Assembly: GCF_022539665.2 (NCBI RefSeq)
Contig: NC_081332.1
Coordinates: forward strand, 2,005,773 to 2,069,772
Direction of reading: 5' to 3'
Length of the DNA: 64,000 nt
Origin: Daphnia carinata
Taxonomy: Eukaryota > Arthropoda > Branchiopoda > Diplostraca > Daphniidae
A model generated the notes under the pieces. The model was not told the origin of the DNA and did not search any database. It worked only from the letters and a program-made list of their open reading frames with translations. Positions 37,120 through 50,900 of the stretch are shown one piece after another; the first letter of the stretch is position 1, and every line of letters starts with the position of its first letter. The position numbers and the translations under genes were made by a program.

Positions 37120-39249
37120 AAGAATTTCTTTCTTTCCGTTGTGGACGATAACAAAATAGTCGCGTCCTTACATGACCTTTATCAACGCACAGGAGCATTA
37201 AGTTTAGTTACGGTCGTGCGGCAACTTAGTCAGTCGATTGGCCGTTATCTCAGTTAGAATGCTTGGTGACAAGACCAGGTATATCGAATCGGTACGATGT
37301 TGGCCAATAAATTTGGGTTATTATGAAGTGTTGCCCAGATGAAAGGAACCGAAAGATTAACTGTGAATTTTATGTTTGATTAGGGACAAACAAAACAACT
37401 GGTAAACTTCAAACTCATATGGCCAACGATTGCGTTCTAAGAAAGGTTAGGCTCGTTGTTGACAGATGGCAGGACTTGTAAATGCAATGAGTCATGAGTT
37501 CTTCTAAAGGGGAGCATCAGCTGATAAAGTGAATAGCCAAGCTGGGATGTGAATAAGTAGCCTGTTTATATATTTTCTGCATCACGAACGTAAGTTGTAA
37601 AAACACTTTAAATATCTGATTTGTGTTGTGCTGTTTATCGATCTCTAAAGTCCCCTGCTTCAATTGTAACTTAGTTCTAAGCACCTTCGTTCAATTTTAC
37701 ATGGAAAAAGTACTAAGTTATCTGGCTAAATCACCTGGCTGTGTTAGTTGATGCCCATGGATGTCACCAGTTTCGCTAATTTAAATTTCAGGTTATTTCG
37801 TTAGGCAGTATCTTTTTCTAATAAAACGTAAAAATATTAGTATATTTTCGTCTTGTTCACTAGTGTCACCAGTAGCTACAAAGTATTTATAAATGTTTTC
37901 CAAACTTGGCTTGCATTATTTTTAAACGCCGTTTTCCCACATGGGTGTGATCTGTATTGCATCAATCAATCAAAACCTGCTGCATCATAAAGCTCACGCT
38001 GTAGAATTAAGCATGCAGTGACGCAGTCCGCCTCTGGTTTCAAAGAATAGCATTTAGTATCGTTTAACAGTTTTGTCATCCATCATTGTCTTCGGTCCAG
38101 GGTTGTCGCTCTATTTATTATTATTTGTGTTTGTGTATTTTTCACTTGTTTGTTATTTTCATTTTGCTATTTTGGATTCTAGTTCGGAGCTCTAAGACCG
38201 ATGCTAGGAATGCTCAAGTGTAGGCATTTGACACGTAATAGTTCCATGCACGTTAAGCAAATAACAACTACGTTTTGTGGGCATTCCTGCATCCAGTGAA
38301 ACACCTATTTTCTAATTTTGGCATTATTACTTGTTTGGGCTCTTCGCCCAGTTTGCGCGTGAGAATGCGTATCATTAATTCGTTTCCCCAGCACTGCAAC
38401 CGGCAGGGCGCTTGTGCTATTTATTTGTTTCAGAATCCATCACCTAAATCAATGTATGTAAAACAAAATAGCCTTGAAAAGCGACCTTATTCTCTATAAG
38501 GATGTTTCAGTTTAGGTAACTTAAGTGTTCGAGGCTATGCGGCCTACCATTTAACATAAATATTTGGCATCCAAGATAAACAGTTCGTCCTGAAACATAA
38601 CGATTGCGATATACAAGCGATGATACTTACTTTGATTCGAAAACATTTTCCTCAGTATGACGTTATGTAATAATTTTCTATTTATCTTGAACTTTCAGAT
38701 GTCTAAGGGACTAGGATAAAAAGAAGGATAGATTCAGATTCCACGAGACCCGGCTACTGCCAAGGCCAGCAACTGGAATAAACCTATGCGCAAATAAAAG
38801 ACATTCCGTCACGAAAATAAACTATTCTTGCGCAGACGTGCAGGTCCTAGGTGCATGGGCAAAGCTTCAGAACTGAAAACGCATCAACCTTCGTCAGGTC
38901 GTTCGCATTGGAAGCTTTAACCGTGTTCATTTATACTTACAGTGCCAATATTAGGTAAATATTAAACCATACTATTCACATCTACTGGATTTTCCGAGTT
39001 CTAGTCAGCGATTCTTACGTGATATTCACGTCTGTTACTCATTGCGAATAACCGCATTTTTTCCACAAATTTGTTGTGCAGGAACAACGTCATTGTCTTC
39101 CAATGCAAAGAAATGGGCTTCGTAAGTATTTCTTCTTATGTTTGTAATGTTTGCAATATCAATTTCTAAAAACACAACATTCTTTCAATGTAGAAGGAAA
39201 ATAAGTAGGATACTGCGCATTTGTCGCTAGCCCAACTCTACGATTCGCA
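37120..39249. promoter_or_regulatory. divergent promoter and FGD-family 5' UTR region
   Basis: Between the two divergent genes I see no coding exon. On the plus strand an arthropod initiator-like TCAGT lies at 37230-37234, followed by a donor-like site with exon end at 37278. A likely 5' UTR exon occupies 39082-39121 (acceptor gtgcag, donor gtaagt), and a final acceptor (caatgtag) places the coding exon start at 39194. The 39082-39121 exon carries an ATG that, after splicing, opens a 9-codon upstream frame ending TAA before the main ATG at 39250. The start site and first exon are tentative; the two splice sites nearest the ATG are stronger. Confidence 0.45.
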
Positions 39250-42200
39250 ATGTCAGAAGGAGCCCAAAAAATTGGCTTAACTAAGCCAACTGTGTTTGCA
39301 GCTGTGAATGGCAATACACCGTCGCATAGCAGCAACAATCCGCCTGCAGTGATACCCAAATTCAAGATAAGTCGAGGCACTCAAGCGAACGTCTCTGTTC
39401 CAAAAAACGTGACAAAGTTTTCACCACCAGTGCCTGCTAAACCGGCTGCTCTTTCCAAACAGCCGAGATCACCTGCACCGCCAGTGCCGCCGAAACCAGG
39501 ATCAGCCCTAAAATCTCCACTCAAACCGGCTGTGGCGCCCAAGCCTATCTTGCCCCCTAAACCTCTCGTCAGACCTTGTAAGTCTGGAAGTGTTACATTC
39601 GAAACTACAGTGCCACCAAACGTTCCGATACGCAATCGCGGTGAGCAATCCCCTCGTGCCGATCAAACAGAAAAATCCATTCCCATGTATGAAGAAAAAG
39701 TTCCTATAAGTTCAGCACATCTTGTAGTCAAGCAATCCCGAAAGAGCGCCAGTCTGGGTCGTTTGGAAGGTGTGCGATGCTGTGCAATGCTCGTCAAAGA
39801 AGGAAACGAAAGGTGTTTGCAACGGGATTCTGGTTTCATATCCTGCAGCCTGGAAAATGTTGAACAGCCTGCTGTAAAACTCACCAACCAACGTCTAGGC
39901 TTCCCTTTTAGCTCTATTCCCATCGCTCCACCTAGAAGACGAAGGAAGTCAGTCGAGAGTTATGAACCAATTTACGCTGTTATTGATTTCTCGAAGAAAC
40001 GTAATCGACGGATGTTATTAGCGCAAGAACAAGCAGCTCGGGACAACCTGCATCAACCAATTGTGCAGAATGCTGATAAAGATATCGAAGCTAGTCCTGT
40101 TAGTTTGGTTGAAAAAGACAAAAGTGTACCAACAACCCCTTCAGTTTGTTCTGTCAATGAAGACGAAACTTCTGTGCCAGAGAGCCCAGCCTTAGAAATG
40201 GATGTTTCAAATTCGATGATCGCCACCAGTGAAATGGATTCGGATATCCAAATAATAGAAAATTCTTTTGCTACGATTGCTTCTCTATTTGAAAATATTA
40301 ATGATACTGGTGATAGTGTACCCGTACCTTCCCGACCTACATTAACTAGGGAGTCGGAGGATGTGCAGGAAGATTCGAGCTCCTCTTCCAACAACCAGCA
40401 GGAGGAAGAAACTACTACAGCTGGGCAAGCAGTTATTGCCCGCCTGGTATTCGGCGGCACAGTAGTCCAACAAACGGACATTCTACCTGTAAGTTTTGGG
40501 TTTTTCATACGAGGGATTTTCCTAACCGGTAGTAGATAAGCAAAAGTTCATTATCAATTCGGTAGACAATGTCCACAAACGATAATAGAAGAAAACGAAC
40601 AAAAGAATTCTGCACGGCTTTAAAGGACGTCATACCGTCAACGGGTTTCGACTTGTTGACTGACACCGTATCCGTCCGCGAGCGGAAAATCAATCTTCGC
40701 GAACCAAGCCCAACTCCATCGGCGAGCAGTAACAGCAGTAGCGATAGCAAAGAAGACGAGTTTTTTCCTGGCAAGCACTTTGATCCAGACGTTGTATCTT
40801 GTGGCAGCTTAGGTAAGAAACGAATAACAATTTTTATCGTGTGTACAATCTTTAACTGACTGAATTGGTTCCAGGTGATGTTGACACTTCGGACGCCACA
40901 CGCCAGAATTCTGTGGATGATGAGATTGAAACTGCCCAAATGACGGGAAATGCCAGCACAAGTGTAGATGGAAAGGAGAGAAGAAATTCATTTGGACTCC
41001 GTCGTACGCTAGACACGCTTTTCACTTCCTTGAGTAACAAATCAGGTATTCGGAAAGCCGCCGAAAAGCGTAAAACCCTTGACTTCGATAGCTCAAGCAC
41101 AGATACGGATAGCATAACTGCTGCGCCTCGTCCGCATATATTCATTTCTCGTCCAGCTCCTCCTCAGCCTAGTCATAAATTCAATAGAGGTGATCGGTAT
41201 GTTGGCTATCATATATTAATTTTTGTTTTTCTCGTGATTTTAATTTATTCGTTCTTATTAATTTCTCGTAGAGCATACAGATCAGTCCAACCACCTGAAA
41301 AGGGAAGATCAAAAAGCATAGATGGGAGTCTAGTTGAAAAAGTGGACAGAAGGCACGTTTCACTCAGCCCCGTGATTAGTAGTCCTGAACCCGTTGCGGC
41401 TCAACAAGGTCAGATTGTTAACCTTGATCAACCAGAGTCTTCCTCTTCGGCTTCTACTCATAATTACGCAAATGAACCAGGTACTTTTTTATCGGTAGAT
41501 TGTTACCTGTTCATTAGGATATAGTCCGTTAAGAAAAATTTTATTACTAGGATTGTGTCTTCCGTTGATGGAACAAAATTCTGATCGAACTAGGGCATGT
41601 TTACCTGATGGTTCGTCTTCGGAAATGGAAAAAGACATTATGTACCGTTCATTGGAAGGCAAGGAAAGAAAAGCTTACATGACAGCAAAGGAAATTGCAA
41701 GTTCCGAACGTGTGTTTGTGGATTGCCTTCGACTTATCTGTGACGATTTTCGTCAAGCTGTCAAGGATGCTGCCATTGGGAGTAATGGCAGAGATACATT
41801 ACATCCTGTCATCCCCGAAGCAGAATTGAACAAAATTCTCAATTATCTCCCGCAGCTGCAGAACCTTAATCACGAATTGCTAAATGATTTCGAATTGCGT
41901 CTCAAAAATTGGTCCACTCAACCGAAAATCGCTGATGTCATTGTTCGCAAAGGACCGTTTCTCAAACTCTATTCGGCATACATCCGCGATTTCCAAAGCC
42001 AATCCGCCCAACTGGAAGAATGCATCCAAAAATATCCACGTTTCGCCAAAGTTCTCAAACAATTCGAACAATCCGGCAGATGCAAGAGTCTTTCGCTAAA
42101 ACATTATATGCTTAAACCTGTGCAGGTATTTTCTGTTCTGTCAAGCAGCAATGTGAATTCATTTTAATCTAGTATGGTTCTTAGCGACTACCGCAATACC

Positions 42201-44113
42201 GTCTTCTTCTGGAAGTCTATCTCCGGCATCTGAATGAAAACTCGCCAGATTATCATGACACATTGGTGGCACTTAAAGTTGTTACGGATGTCGCCGAACA
42301 TGCGAATAATAGTATGAAACAAGAGGTACGTAAGATCGTTTTTTCTTGAAAATGGAATTGCTGTTGTGCTTTTATATTAACCGTTTCCAAATTATTGTCA
42401 ACAGGACAACTTCCAGCGACTCATTCACCTGCAATCTCGGTTGGGAAATTGTGAAATTATCAAGCCTGGCCGATATATAATCAAGGAAGGTGAACTGGAT
42501 AAAGTTAGTCGTAAAATGTTACAACCCCGCTATTTCATTTTGGTAACTATGGCGCTCAGTATCGTGATGCAATAACAGACAAGCTTATCATACATGTTTT
42601 ACAGCTTAACGATTGCCTGCTGTACACGAGCTATCTAAGCTCACCGTCGCCAAATTGCAGTTTAAAATTGCATCACGAACTTCCACTTTCTCGGATGGAA
42701 GTGCATCTTCCTTCCGTATCCGCAACTGAAGAGAATGCGAATGAGTTTAACGTCATTTCAACTGCACGCAGCTTTACCCTGGCTGCCTCTTCAATGCATG
42801 CTCGAAATGAATGGATGTGTGCGTTATCAGAAGCCATATCCGAACTTCAGTCTAAACAGTCGACATTTCCCAGTAAGATGCCCACTGACAATGGCGAATT
42901 CAGACTTCGATTAGGCCAACAGGTTAGTGTGCCTTGGTAATTGTTTGAATTGAACATTATATTTAATATTTCTTTTGTGTTAAGGCACCTGTTTGGATTC
43001 CGGACAGCAGAGTTACAATGTGCCAACTTTGTACTGCAGCGTTTAGCATTACGTTTCGACGTCACCATTGTCGTGCTTGCGGCAAGGTATGTTTAAATCT
43101 TACACTACGCTTCTATTTGCAAGTTGTTGGTACGAAACGCTTATGGTTTTAAGGGTCATCTGTTTACCGTCCATACTTTGTTTGCAGGTCGTTTGTAGAA
43201 GCTGTTCTACTCAGAAAGCGGGTTTGGAGTACCTGAAATTCCGCTCAGCCCGCGTGTGTGATGATTGCTTTCAAGCCATTAATGGTATCTGATTGTATCC
43301 AAACAAGTTGTTAAAATACTTAAAATTTTTCGTCAATTTCCGAAGAGCATGAAGGTTCCGTCAATGAAGACGGTATGGACTCTAGCAATTGTAGCAGTTT
43401 AATTGAAACCGATCTAAGTGCTAGCCTAGTCAATGTGCCTCCTGTCTGCTTTGTCCACGCTTTCAACGATGAAGTTACCAATAGACGGCATCCGTCTGAT
43501 TCAGTGGGTCAACCGACCTCTCAAGCGGGATTAAAAGCGCAACAAGTAAAACGGGACGCTGTGCGAAAGGAGCGTCGTTATGTCCCACCACGTCTAATGG
43601 AGGTATAGCATCGAAACCTTATTCCATCAACAATTCTTTCTATTTTAGAGCTTTAAAGTAAATTTCATTTTTATAGGTTCCTGCCAACGATGCAGGATCG
43701 CAAATTAGTGGTTACCTGTCACGGAGGGCGCGGCGATCCTGGAAAAGGAATTGGTTCGTTCTAAAAGATAGAGTACTTTATATATACAAAGCGTCAGAAG
43801 ATGTGGTTGCCTTAGATACTATTCCGGTGCTCGGTTATCAAGTTCAAACCTTTCAAGAGGTAAGTCTTATTAAAAACATCACAAGTGAATGGTTTTTTGG
43901 CACTTCTTAATATTTAATATAGGTGGCGGAGGACAATGAACATAACCAGTTTCAGCTGTTTCATCCCAAACAATCGCCGATAGTTTTCCATGCCGAAAAT
44001 GCAATTTTAGCCAAAAAGTATTGTTTTTAGATTAATTAACGTTGCATTTTCATAACATTCTTTGTATGATTTTCAGATGGATCGAAGCCCTTTCCTCAGC
44101 CACTGTCCTTTAA
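39250..44113 (+). CDS. FGD-family Rho guanine nucleotide exchange factor (DH-PH-FYVE-PH)
   Basis: Exons 39250-40488, 40566-40812, 40875-41196, 41272-41480, 41551-42125, 42185-42325, 42405-42542, 42605-42922, 42985-43086, 43188-43284, 43346-43602, 43677-43859, 43923-44017 and 44077-44113 give 1319 residues in a continuous frame. FGD proteins activate Cdc42-type GTPases and bind phosphoinositides at membranes, shaping actin and endosomes. In order: a long disordered N-terminus with SH3-type proline motifs near residues 55-100 ([17 protein letters not shown]); a RhoGEF/DH domain about 712-905 ([16 protein letters not shown]); PH1 about 927-1040 ([17 protein letters not shown]); a FYVE finger about 1066-1130 with WIPD, RRHHCR and RVC all intact, predicting PI3P binding; and PH2 about 1221-1318 ([12 protein letters not shown], ending WIEAL). 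The length and N-terminus resemble FGD5/FGD6 more than FGD1, but I do not assign a subtype. Introns are mostly 55-100 bp. Confidence 0.92.
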
Positions 44114-44542
44114 TCACGCCGTGCAATTTAATTTTAGCATTTTAATGAGTTGTCGATTTGCGAATTAACGCATTTGATTTGTGATATTTAGTTCTCCCAA
44201 AGATAATCTTTTCTTTTACAACAATTCACCTGTCTCTAGAAATAATTGAGTGTGATAGTTTTAAATATTGGCGAGTAAAAAGAATATAATACTTCGAATC
44301 TGATTTGTCGTGGCATATTTAATGGCTAACATTACAGTTGAAATTTACTGTATTCCTGAAGATGATGAAAGAAATGTTCTAAGTAATTCGTGGTTATTTG
44401 TGTTTTCCTGCCTGTCAACTCATTTCAGCGGAACCTCACAGTCCCTACAATTTCGTACATTGATCGAAGTGTTTGGGTTACGTTACTGTTTTTCACGTAA
44501 ATCATCTTTGCATCGCATCCATGACCAGAACTTCAGTAATGA
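44114..44542. other. FGD-family 3' UTR and spacer before the tRNA gene
   Basis: AT-rich sequence after the TAA at 44111-44113. No AATAAA hexamer was found by eye; AT-rich variants such as AATATA occur near 44281. No gene is seen before the tRNA at 44543. Confidence 0.5.
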
Positions 44543-44615
44543 GGGCTTGTGGCGCAATGGATAACGCGCCTGACTACGGATCAGGAGATTCCAGGTTCGA
44601 CTCCTGGCAGGCTCG
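44543..44615 (+). tRNA. tRNA-Arg (anticodon ACG)
   Basis: A 73 nt cloverleaf can be drawn directly. The acceptor stem is GGGCTTG/CAGGCTC with two G-U-type pairs and discriminator G. The D arm and A box are TGGCGCAATGG. The anticodon stem CCTGA/TCAGG encloses the loop CTACGGA, giving anticodon ACG. The T arm is CCAGG-TTCGACT-CCTGG (B box GGTTCGACTCC). There is no intron. A TTTTT Pol III terminator follows at 44620-44624. It decodes CGN Arg codons after A34-to-inosine editing, as is usual for this isoacceptor. A repeat block begins about 45 bp downstream. Confidence 0.96.
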
Positions 44616-44619
44616 TAAA

Positions 44620-44624
44620 TTTTT
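44620..44624 (+). terminator. Pol III terminator of tRNA-Arg
   Basis: A run of five T residues five bases after the mature tRNA 3' end, the normal RNA polymerase III stop signal. Confidence 0.85.
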
Positions 44625-44659
44625 AAATGGTACTAACTCCAAAAGAAGGCCTTACTCCT

Positions 44660-44973
44660 TTGCAAAAAAGCAAACTAATAATTGAAAAAAATGAAAATTT
44701 AACGCTGATTTCAATTCAGCTATTACTTTTCTCTTTAATCCAGCCGTTTTGAAAATAATACAAAACGAAGTGCTACTTTTGCGCCGTAGCGTACTAGCGC
44801 GTTAGCGTTATCAAATATTCGGTGTATTTCAAAAACGATTAACTTAACGAAAAAAAGAACAATTTTCATAGAATAAGCATTCAATTTTGATTAAATCCTA
44901 TGATTTCCCTCCAATTATAATGAGTGTCAGTTTTTGCAGGTATAAATTTTAAGCCCGACTGGCAAAATAAGCC
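44660..44973. repeat. left flank of the satellite block, dispersed-repeat sequence
   Basis: This segment matches the 34.5 kb locus in the same motif order: aacgctgatttcaattcagc, ccgttttg, cttttgcgccgta and aaaaacgatt(a/g)actta. It then passes into the first, diverged monomer of the array. A motif aagcccgact near 44950 recurs at the far right edge (near 53270, after aataa), so the pair may mark element ends; this is a suggestion only. Confidence 0.7.
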
Positions 44974-47900
44974 AGTAAAGAGTAGGAAGCTATAGCCTTC
45001 TCACTTTTTCAAATTTTGTCAAATTCCAGATTTAATTAAAAATACGTTACATCGATGTAAAATTCATCGCTGATTACGAATATCACGTTTATTTTGACAT
45101 TGACTTTATATTTTTTGAATTAACCGTAAAAGACTAAAATCGGCCAAAAATGAAAAAGTAGGAAGGCTATAGCCTTCTCACTTTTACAAATTTCGTCAAA
45201 TTTCAGATTTAATTAAAAATACGTTACATCGATGTAAAATTCATCGCTGATTACGAATATCATGTTTATTTTGACGCTGGTATTATAGTTTTTGAATTAA
45301 CCGTAAAAGACTAAAATCGGCCAAAAATGAAAAAGTAGGAAGGCTATAGCCTTCTCACTTTTTCAAATTTCGTCAAATTCCAGATTTAATTAAAAATACG
45401 TTACATCGATGTAAAATTCATCGCTGATTACGAATATCACGTTTATTTTGACATTGACCTTATATTTTTTGAATTAACCGTAAAAGACTAAAATCGGTCA
45501 AAAATGAAAAAGTAGGAAGGCTATAGCCTTCTCACTTTTTCAAATTTCGTCAAATTCCAGATATAATTAAAAATACGTTATATTGATGCAAAATTCATCG
45601 CTGATTACGAATATCATGTTTATTTTGACGCTGGTATTATAGTTTTTGAATTAACCGTAAAAGACTAAAATCGGCCAAAAATGAAAAAGTAGGAAGGCTA
45701 TAGCCTTCTCACTTTTTCAAATTTCGTCAAATTCCAGATATAATTAAAAATACGTTATATTGATGCAGTATTCATCGCTGATTACGAATATCATGTTTAT
45801 TTTGACGCTGGTATTATAGTTTTTGAATTAACCGTAAAAGACTAAAATCGGCCAAAAATGAAAAAGTAGGAAGGCTATAGCCTTCTCACTTTTTCAAATT
45901 TCGTCAAATTCCAGATTTAATTAAAAATACGTTACATCGATGTAAAATTCATCGCTGATTACGAATATCATGTTTATTTTGACGCTGGTATTATAGTTTT
46001 TGAATTAACCGTAAAAGACTAAAATCGGCCAAAAATGAAAAAGTAGGAAGGCTATAGCCTTCTCACTTTTTCAAATTTCGTCAAATTCCAGATTTAATTA
46101 AAAATACGTTACATCGATGTAAAATTCATCGCTGATTACGAATATCATGTTTATTTTGAAGCAGTGATTATAGTTTTTGAATTAACCGTAAAAGACTAAA
46201 ATCGGTCAAAAATGAAAAAGTAGGAAGGCTATAGCCTTCTCACTTTTTCAAATTTCGTCAAATTCCAGATTTAATTAAAAATACGTTACATCGATGTAAA
46301 ATTCATCGCTGATTACGAATATCATGTTTATTTTGACATTGACCTTATATTTTTTGAATTAACCGTAAAAGACTAAAATCGGTCAAAAATGAAAAAGTAG
46401 GAAGGCTATAGCCTTCTCACTTTTTCAAATTTCGTCAAATTCCAGATATAATTAAAAATACGTTATATTGATGCAAAATTCATCGCTGATTACGAATATC
46501 ATGTTTATTTTGACGCTGGTATTATAGTTTTTGAATTAACCGTAAAAGACTAAAATCGGCCAAAAATGAAAAAGTAGGAAGGCTATAGCCTTCTCACTTT
46601 TTCAAATTTCGTCAAATTCCAGATTTAATTAAAAATACGTTATATTGATGCAGTATTCATCGCTGATTACGAATATCATGTTTATTTTGACGCTGGTATT
46701 ATAGTTTTTGAATTAACCGTAAAAGACTAAAATCGGCCAAAAATGAAAAAGTAGGAAGGCTATAGCCTTCTCACTTTTTCAAATTTCGTCAAATTCCAGA
46801 TTTAATTAAAAATACGTTACATCGATGTAAAATTCATCGCTGATTACGAATATCATGTTTATTTTGACGCTGGTATTATAGTTTTTGAATTAACCGTAAA
46901 AGACTAAAATCGGCCAAAAATGAAAAAGTAGGAAGGCTATAGCCTTCTCACTTTTTCAAATTTCGTCAAATTCCAGATATAATTAAAAATACGTTATATT
47001 GATGCAGTATTCATCGCTGATTACGAATATCATGTTTATTTTGACGCTGGTATTATAGTTTTTGAATTAACCGTAAAAGACTAAAATCGGCCAAAAATGA
47101 AAAAGTAGGAAGGCTATAGCCTTCTCACTTTTTCAAATTTCGTCAAATTCCAGATATAATTAAAAATACGTTATATTGATGCAGTATTCATCGCTGATTA
47201 CGAATATCATGTTTATTTTGACATTGACCTTATATTTTTTGAATTAACCGTAAAAGACTAAAATCGGTCAAAAATGAAAAAGTAGGAAGGCTATAGCCTT
47301 CTCACTTTTTCAAATTTCGTCAAATTCCAGATTTAATTAAAAATACGTTACATCGATGTAAAATTCATCGCTGATTACGAATATCATGTTTATTTTGACG
47401 TTGGTATTATAGTTTTTGAATTAACCGTAAAAGACTAAAATCGGCCAAAAATGAAAAAGTAGGAAGGCTATAGCCTTCTCACTTTTTCAAATTTCGTCAA
47501 ATTCCAGATATAATTAAAAATACGTTATATTGATGCAGTATTCATCGCTGATTACGAATATCATGTTTATTTTGACGCTGGTATTATAGTTTTTGAATTA
47601 ACCGTAAAAGACTAAAATCGGCCAAAAATGAAAAAGTAGGAAGGCTATAGCCTTCTCACTTTTTCAAATTTCGTCAAATTCCAGATTTAATTAAAAATAC
47701 GTTACATCGATGTAAAATTCATCGCTGATTACGAATATCATGTTTATTTTGACGCTGGTATTATAGTTTTTGAATTAACCGTAAAAGACTAAAATAGGCC
47801 AAAAATGAAAAAGTAGGAAGGCTATAGCCTTCTCACTTTTTCAAATTTCGTCAAATTCCAGATATAATTAAAAATACGTTATATTGATGCAGTATTCATC

Positions 47901-50900
47901 GCTGATTACGAATATCATGTTTATTTTGACGCTGGTATTATAGTTTTTGAATTAACCGTAAAAGACTAAAATCGGCCAAAAATGAAAAAGTAGGAAGGCT
48001 ATAGCCTTCTCACTTTTTCAAATTTCGTCAAATTCCAGATTTAATTAAAAATACGTTACATCGATGTAAAATTCATCGCTGATTACGAATATCATGTTTA
48101 TTTTGACGTTGGTATTATAGTTTTTGAATTAACCGTAAAAGACTAAAATCGGCCAAAAATGAAAAAGTAGGAAGGCTATAGTCTTCTCACTTTTTCAAAT
48201 TTCGTCAAATTCCAGATTTAATTAAAAATACGTTACATCGATGTAAAATTCATCGCTGATTACGAATATCATGTTTATTTTGACGCTGGTATTATAGTTT
48301 TTGAATTAACCGTAAAAGACTAAAATCGGCCAAAAATGAAAAAGTAGGAAGGCTATAGCCTTCTCACTTTTTCAAATTTCGTCAAATTCCAGATTTAATT
48401 AAAAATACGTTACATCGATGTAAAATTCATCGCTGATTACGAATATCATGTTTATTTTGACGCTGGTATTATAGTTTTTGAATTAACCGTAAAAGACTAA
48501 AATCGGCCAAAAATGAAAAAGTAGGAAGGCTATAGCCTTCTCACTTTTTCAAATTTCGTCAAATTCCAGATTTAATTAAAAATACGTTACATCGATGTAA
48601 AATTCATCGCTGATTACGAATATCATGTTTATTTTGACGCTGGTATTATAGTTTTTGAATTAACCGTAAAAGACTAAAATCGGCCAAAAATGAAAAAGTA
48701 GGAAGGCTATAGCCTTCTCACTTTTTCAAATTTCGTCAAATTCCAGATATAATTAAAAATACGTTATATTGATGCAGTATTCATCGCTGATTACGAATAT
48801 CATGTTTATTTTGACATTGACCTTATATTTTTTGAATTAACCGTAAAAGACTAAAATCGGTCAAAAATGAAAAAGTAGGAAGGCTATAGCCTTCTCACTT
48901 TTTCAAATTTCGTCAAATTCCAGATTTAATTAAAAATACGTTACATCGATGTAAAATTCATCGCTGATTACGAATATCATGTTTATTTTGACGCTGGTAT
49001 TATAGTTTTTGAATTAACCGTAAAAGACTAAAATCGGCCAAAAATGAAAAAGTAGGAAGGCTATAGCCTTCTCACTTTTTCAAATTTCGTCAAATTCCAG
49101 ATTTAATTAAAAATACGTTACATCGATGTAAAATTCATCGCTGATTACGAATATCATGTTTATTTTGACGCTGGTATTATAGTTTTTGAATTAACCGTAA
49201 AAGACTAAAATCGGCCAAAAATGAAAAAGTAGGAAGGCTATAGCCTTCTCACTTTTTCAAATTTCGTCAAATTCCAGATTTAATTAAAAATACGTTACAT
49301 CGATGTAAAATTCATCGCTGATTACGAATATCATGTTTATTTTGACGCTGGTATTATAGTTTTTGAATTAACCGTAAAAGACTAAAATCGGCCAAAAATG
49401 AAAAAGTAGGAAGGCTATAGCCTTCTCACTTTTTCAAATTTCGTCAAATTCCAGATTTAATTAAAAATACGTTACATCGATGTAAAATTCATCGCTGATT
49501 ACGAATATCATGTTTATTTTGACGCTGGTATTATAGTTTTTGAATTAACCGTAAAAGACTAAAATCGGCCAAAAATGAAAAAGTAGGAAGGCTATAGCCT
49601 TCTCACTTTTTCAAATTTCGTCAAATTCCAGATTTAATTAAAAATACGTTACATCGATGTAAAATTCATCGCTGATTACGAATATCATGTTTATTTTGAC
49701 GCTGGTATTATAGTTTTTGAATTAACCGTAAAAGACTAAAATCGGCCAAAAATGAAAAAGTAGGAAGGCTATAGCCTTCTCACTTTTTCAAATTTCGTCA
49801 AATTCCAGATATAATTAAAAATACGTTATATTGATGCAGTATTCATCGCTGATTACTCATGTTTATTTTGACGCTGGTATTATAGTTTTTGAATTAACCG
49901 TAAAAGACTAAAATCGGCCAAAAATGAAAAAGTAGGAAGGCTATAGCCTTCTCACTTTTTCAAATTTCGTCAAATTCCAGATATAATTAAAAATACGTTA
50001 TATTGATGCAGTATTCATCGCTGATTACGAATATCATGTTTATTTTGACGCTGGTATTATAGTTTTTGAATTAACCGTAAAAGACTAAAATCGGCAAAAA
50101 TTAAAAAGTAGGAAGGCTATAGCCTTCTCACTTTTTCAAATTTCGTCAAATTCCAGATTTAATTAAAAATACGTTATATTGATGCAGTATTCATCGCTGA
50201 TTACGAATATCATGTTTATTTTGACGCTGGTATTATAGTTTTTGAATTAACCGTAAAAGACTAAAATCGGCCAAAAATGAAAAAGTAGGAAGGCTATAGC
50301 CTTCTCACTTTTTCAAATTTCGTCAAATTCCAGATTTAATTAAAAATACGTTACATCGATGTAAAATTCATCGCTGATTACGAATATCATGTTTATTTTG
50401 ACGCTGGTATTATAGTTTTTGAATTAACCGTAAAAGACTAAAATCGGCCAAAAATGAAAAAGTAGGAAGGCTATAGCCTTCTCACTTTTTCAAATTTCGT
50501 CAAATTCCAGATTTAATTAAAAATACGTTACATCGATGTAAAATTCATCGCTGATTACGAATATCATGTTTATTTTGACGCTGGTATTATAGTTTTTGAA
50601 TTAACCGTAAAAGACTAAAATCGGCCAAAAATGAAAAAGTAGGAAGGCTATAGCCTTCTCACTTTTTCAAATTTCGTCAAATTCCAGATTTAATTAAAAA
50701 TACGTTACATCGATGTAAAATTCATCGCTGATTACGAATATCATGTTTATTTTGACGCTGGTATTATAGTTTTTGAATTAACCGTAAAAGACTAAAATCG
50801 GCCAAAAATGAAAAAGTAGGAAGGCTATAGCCTTCTCACTTTTTCAAATTTCGTCAAATTCCAGATATAATTAAAAATACGTTATATTGATGCAGTATTC

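Noticed and set aside
40053-40508. 151 aa open frame on the minus strand
   Set aside because: It is antisense to the FGD-family N-terminal coding exon and has no independent support.
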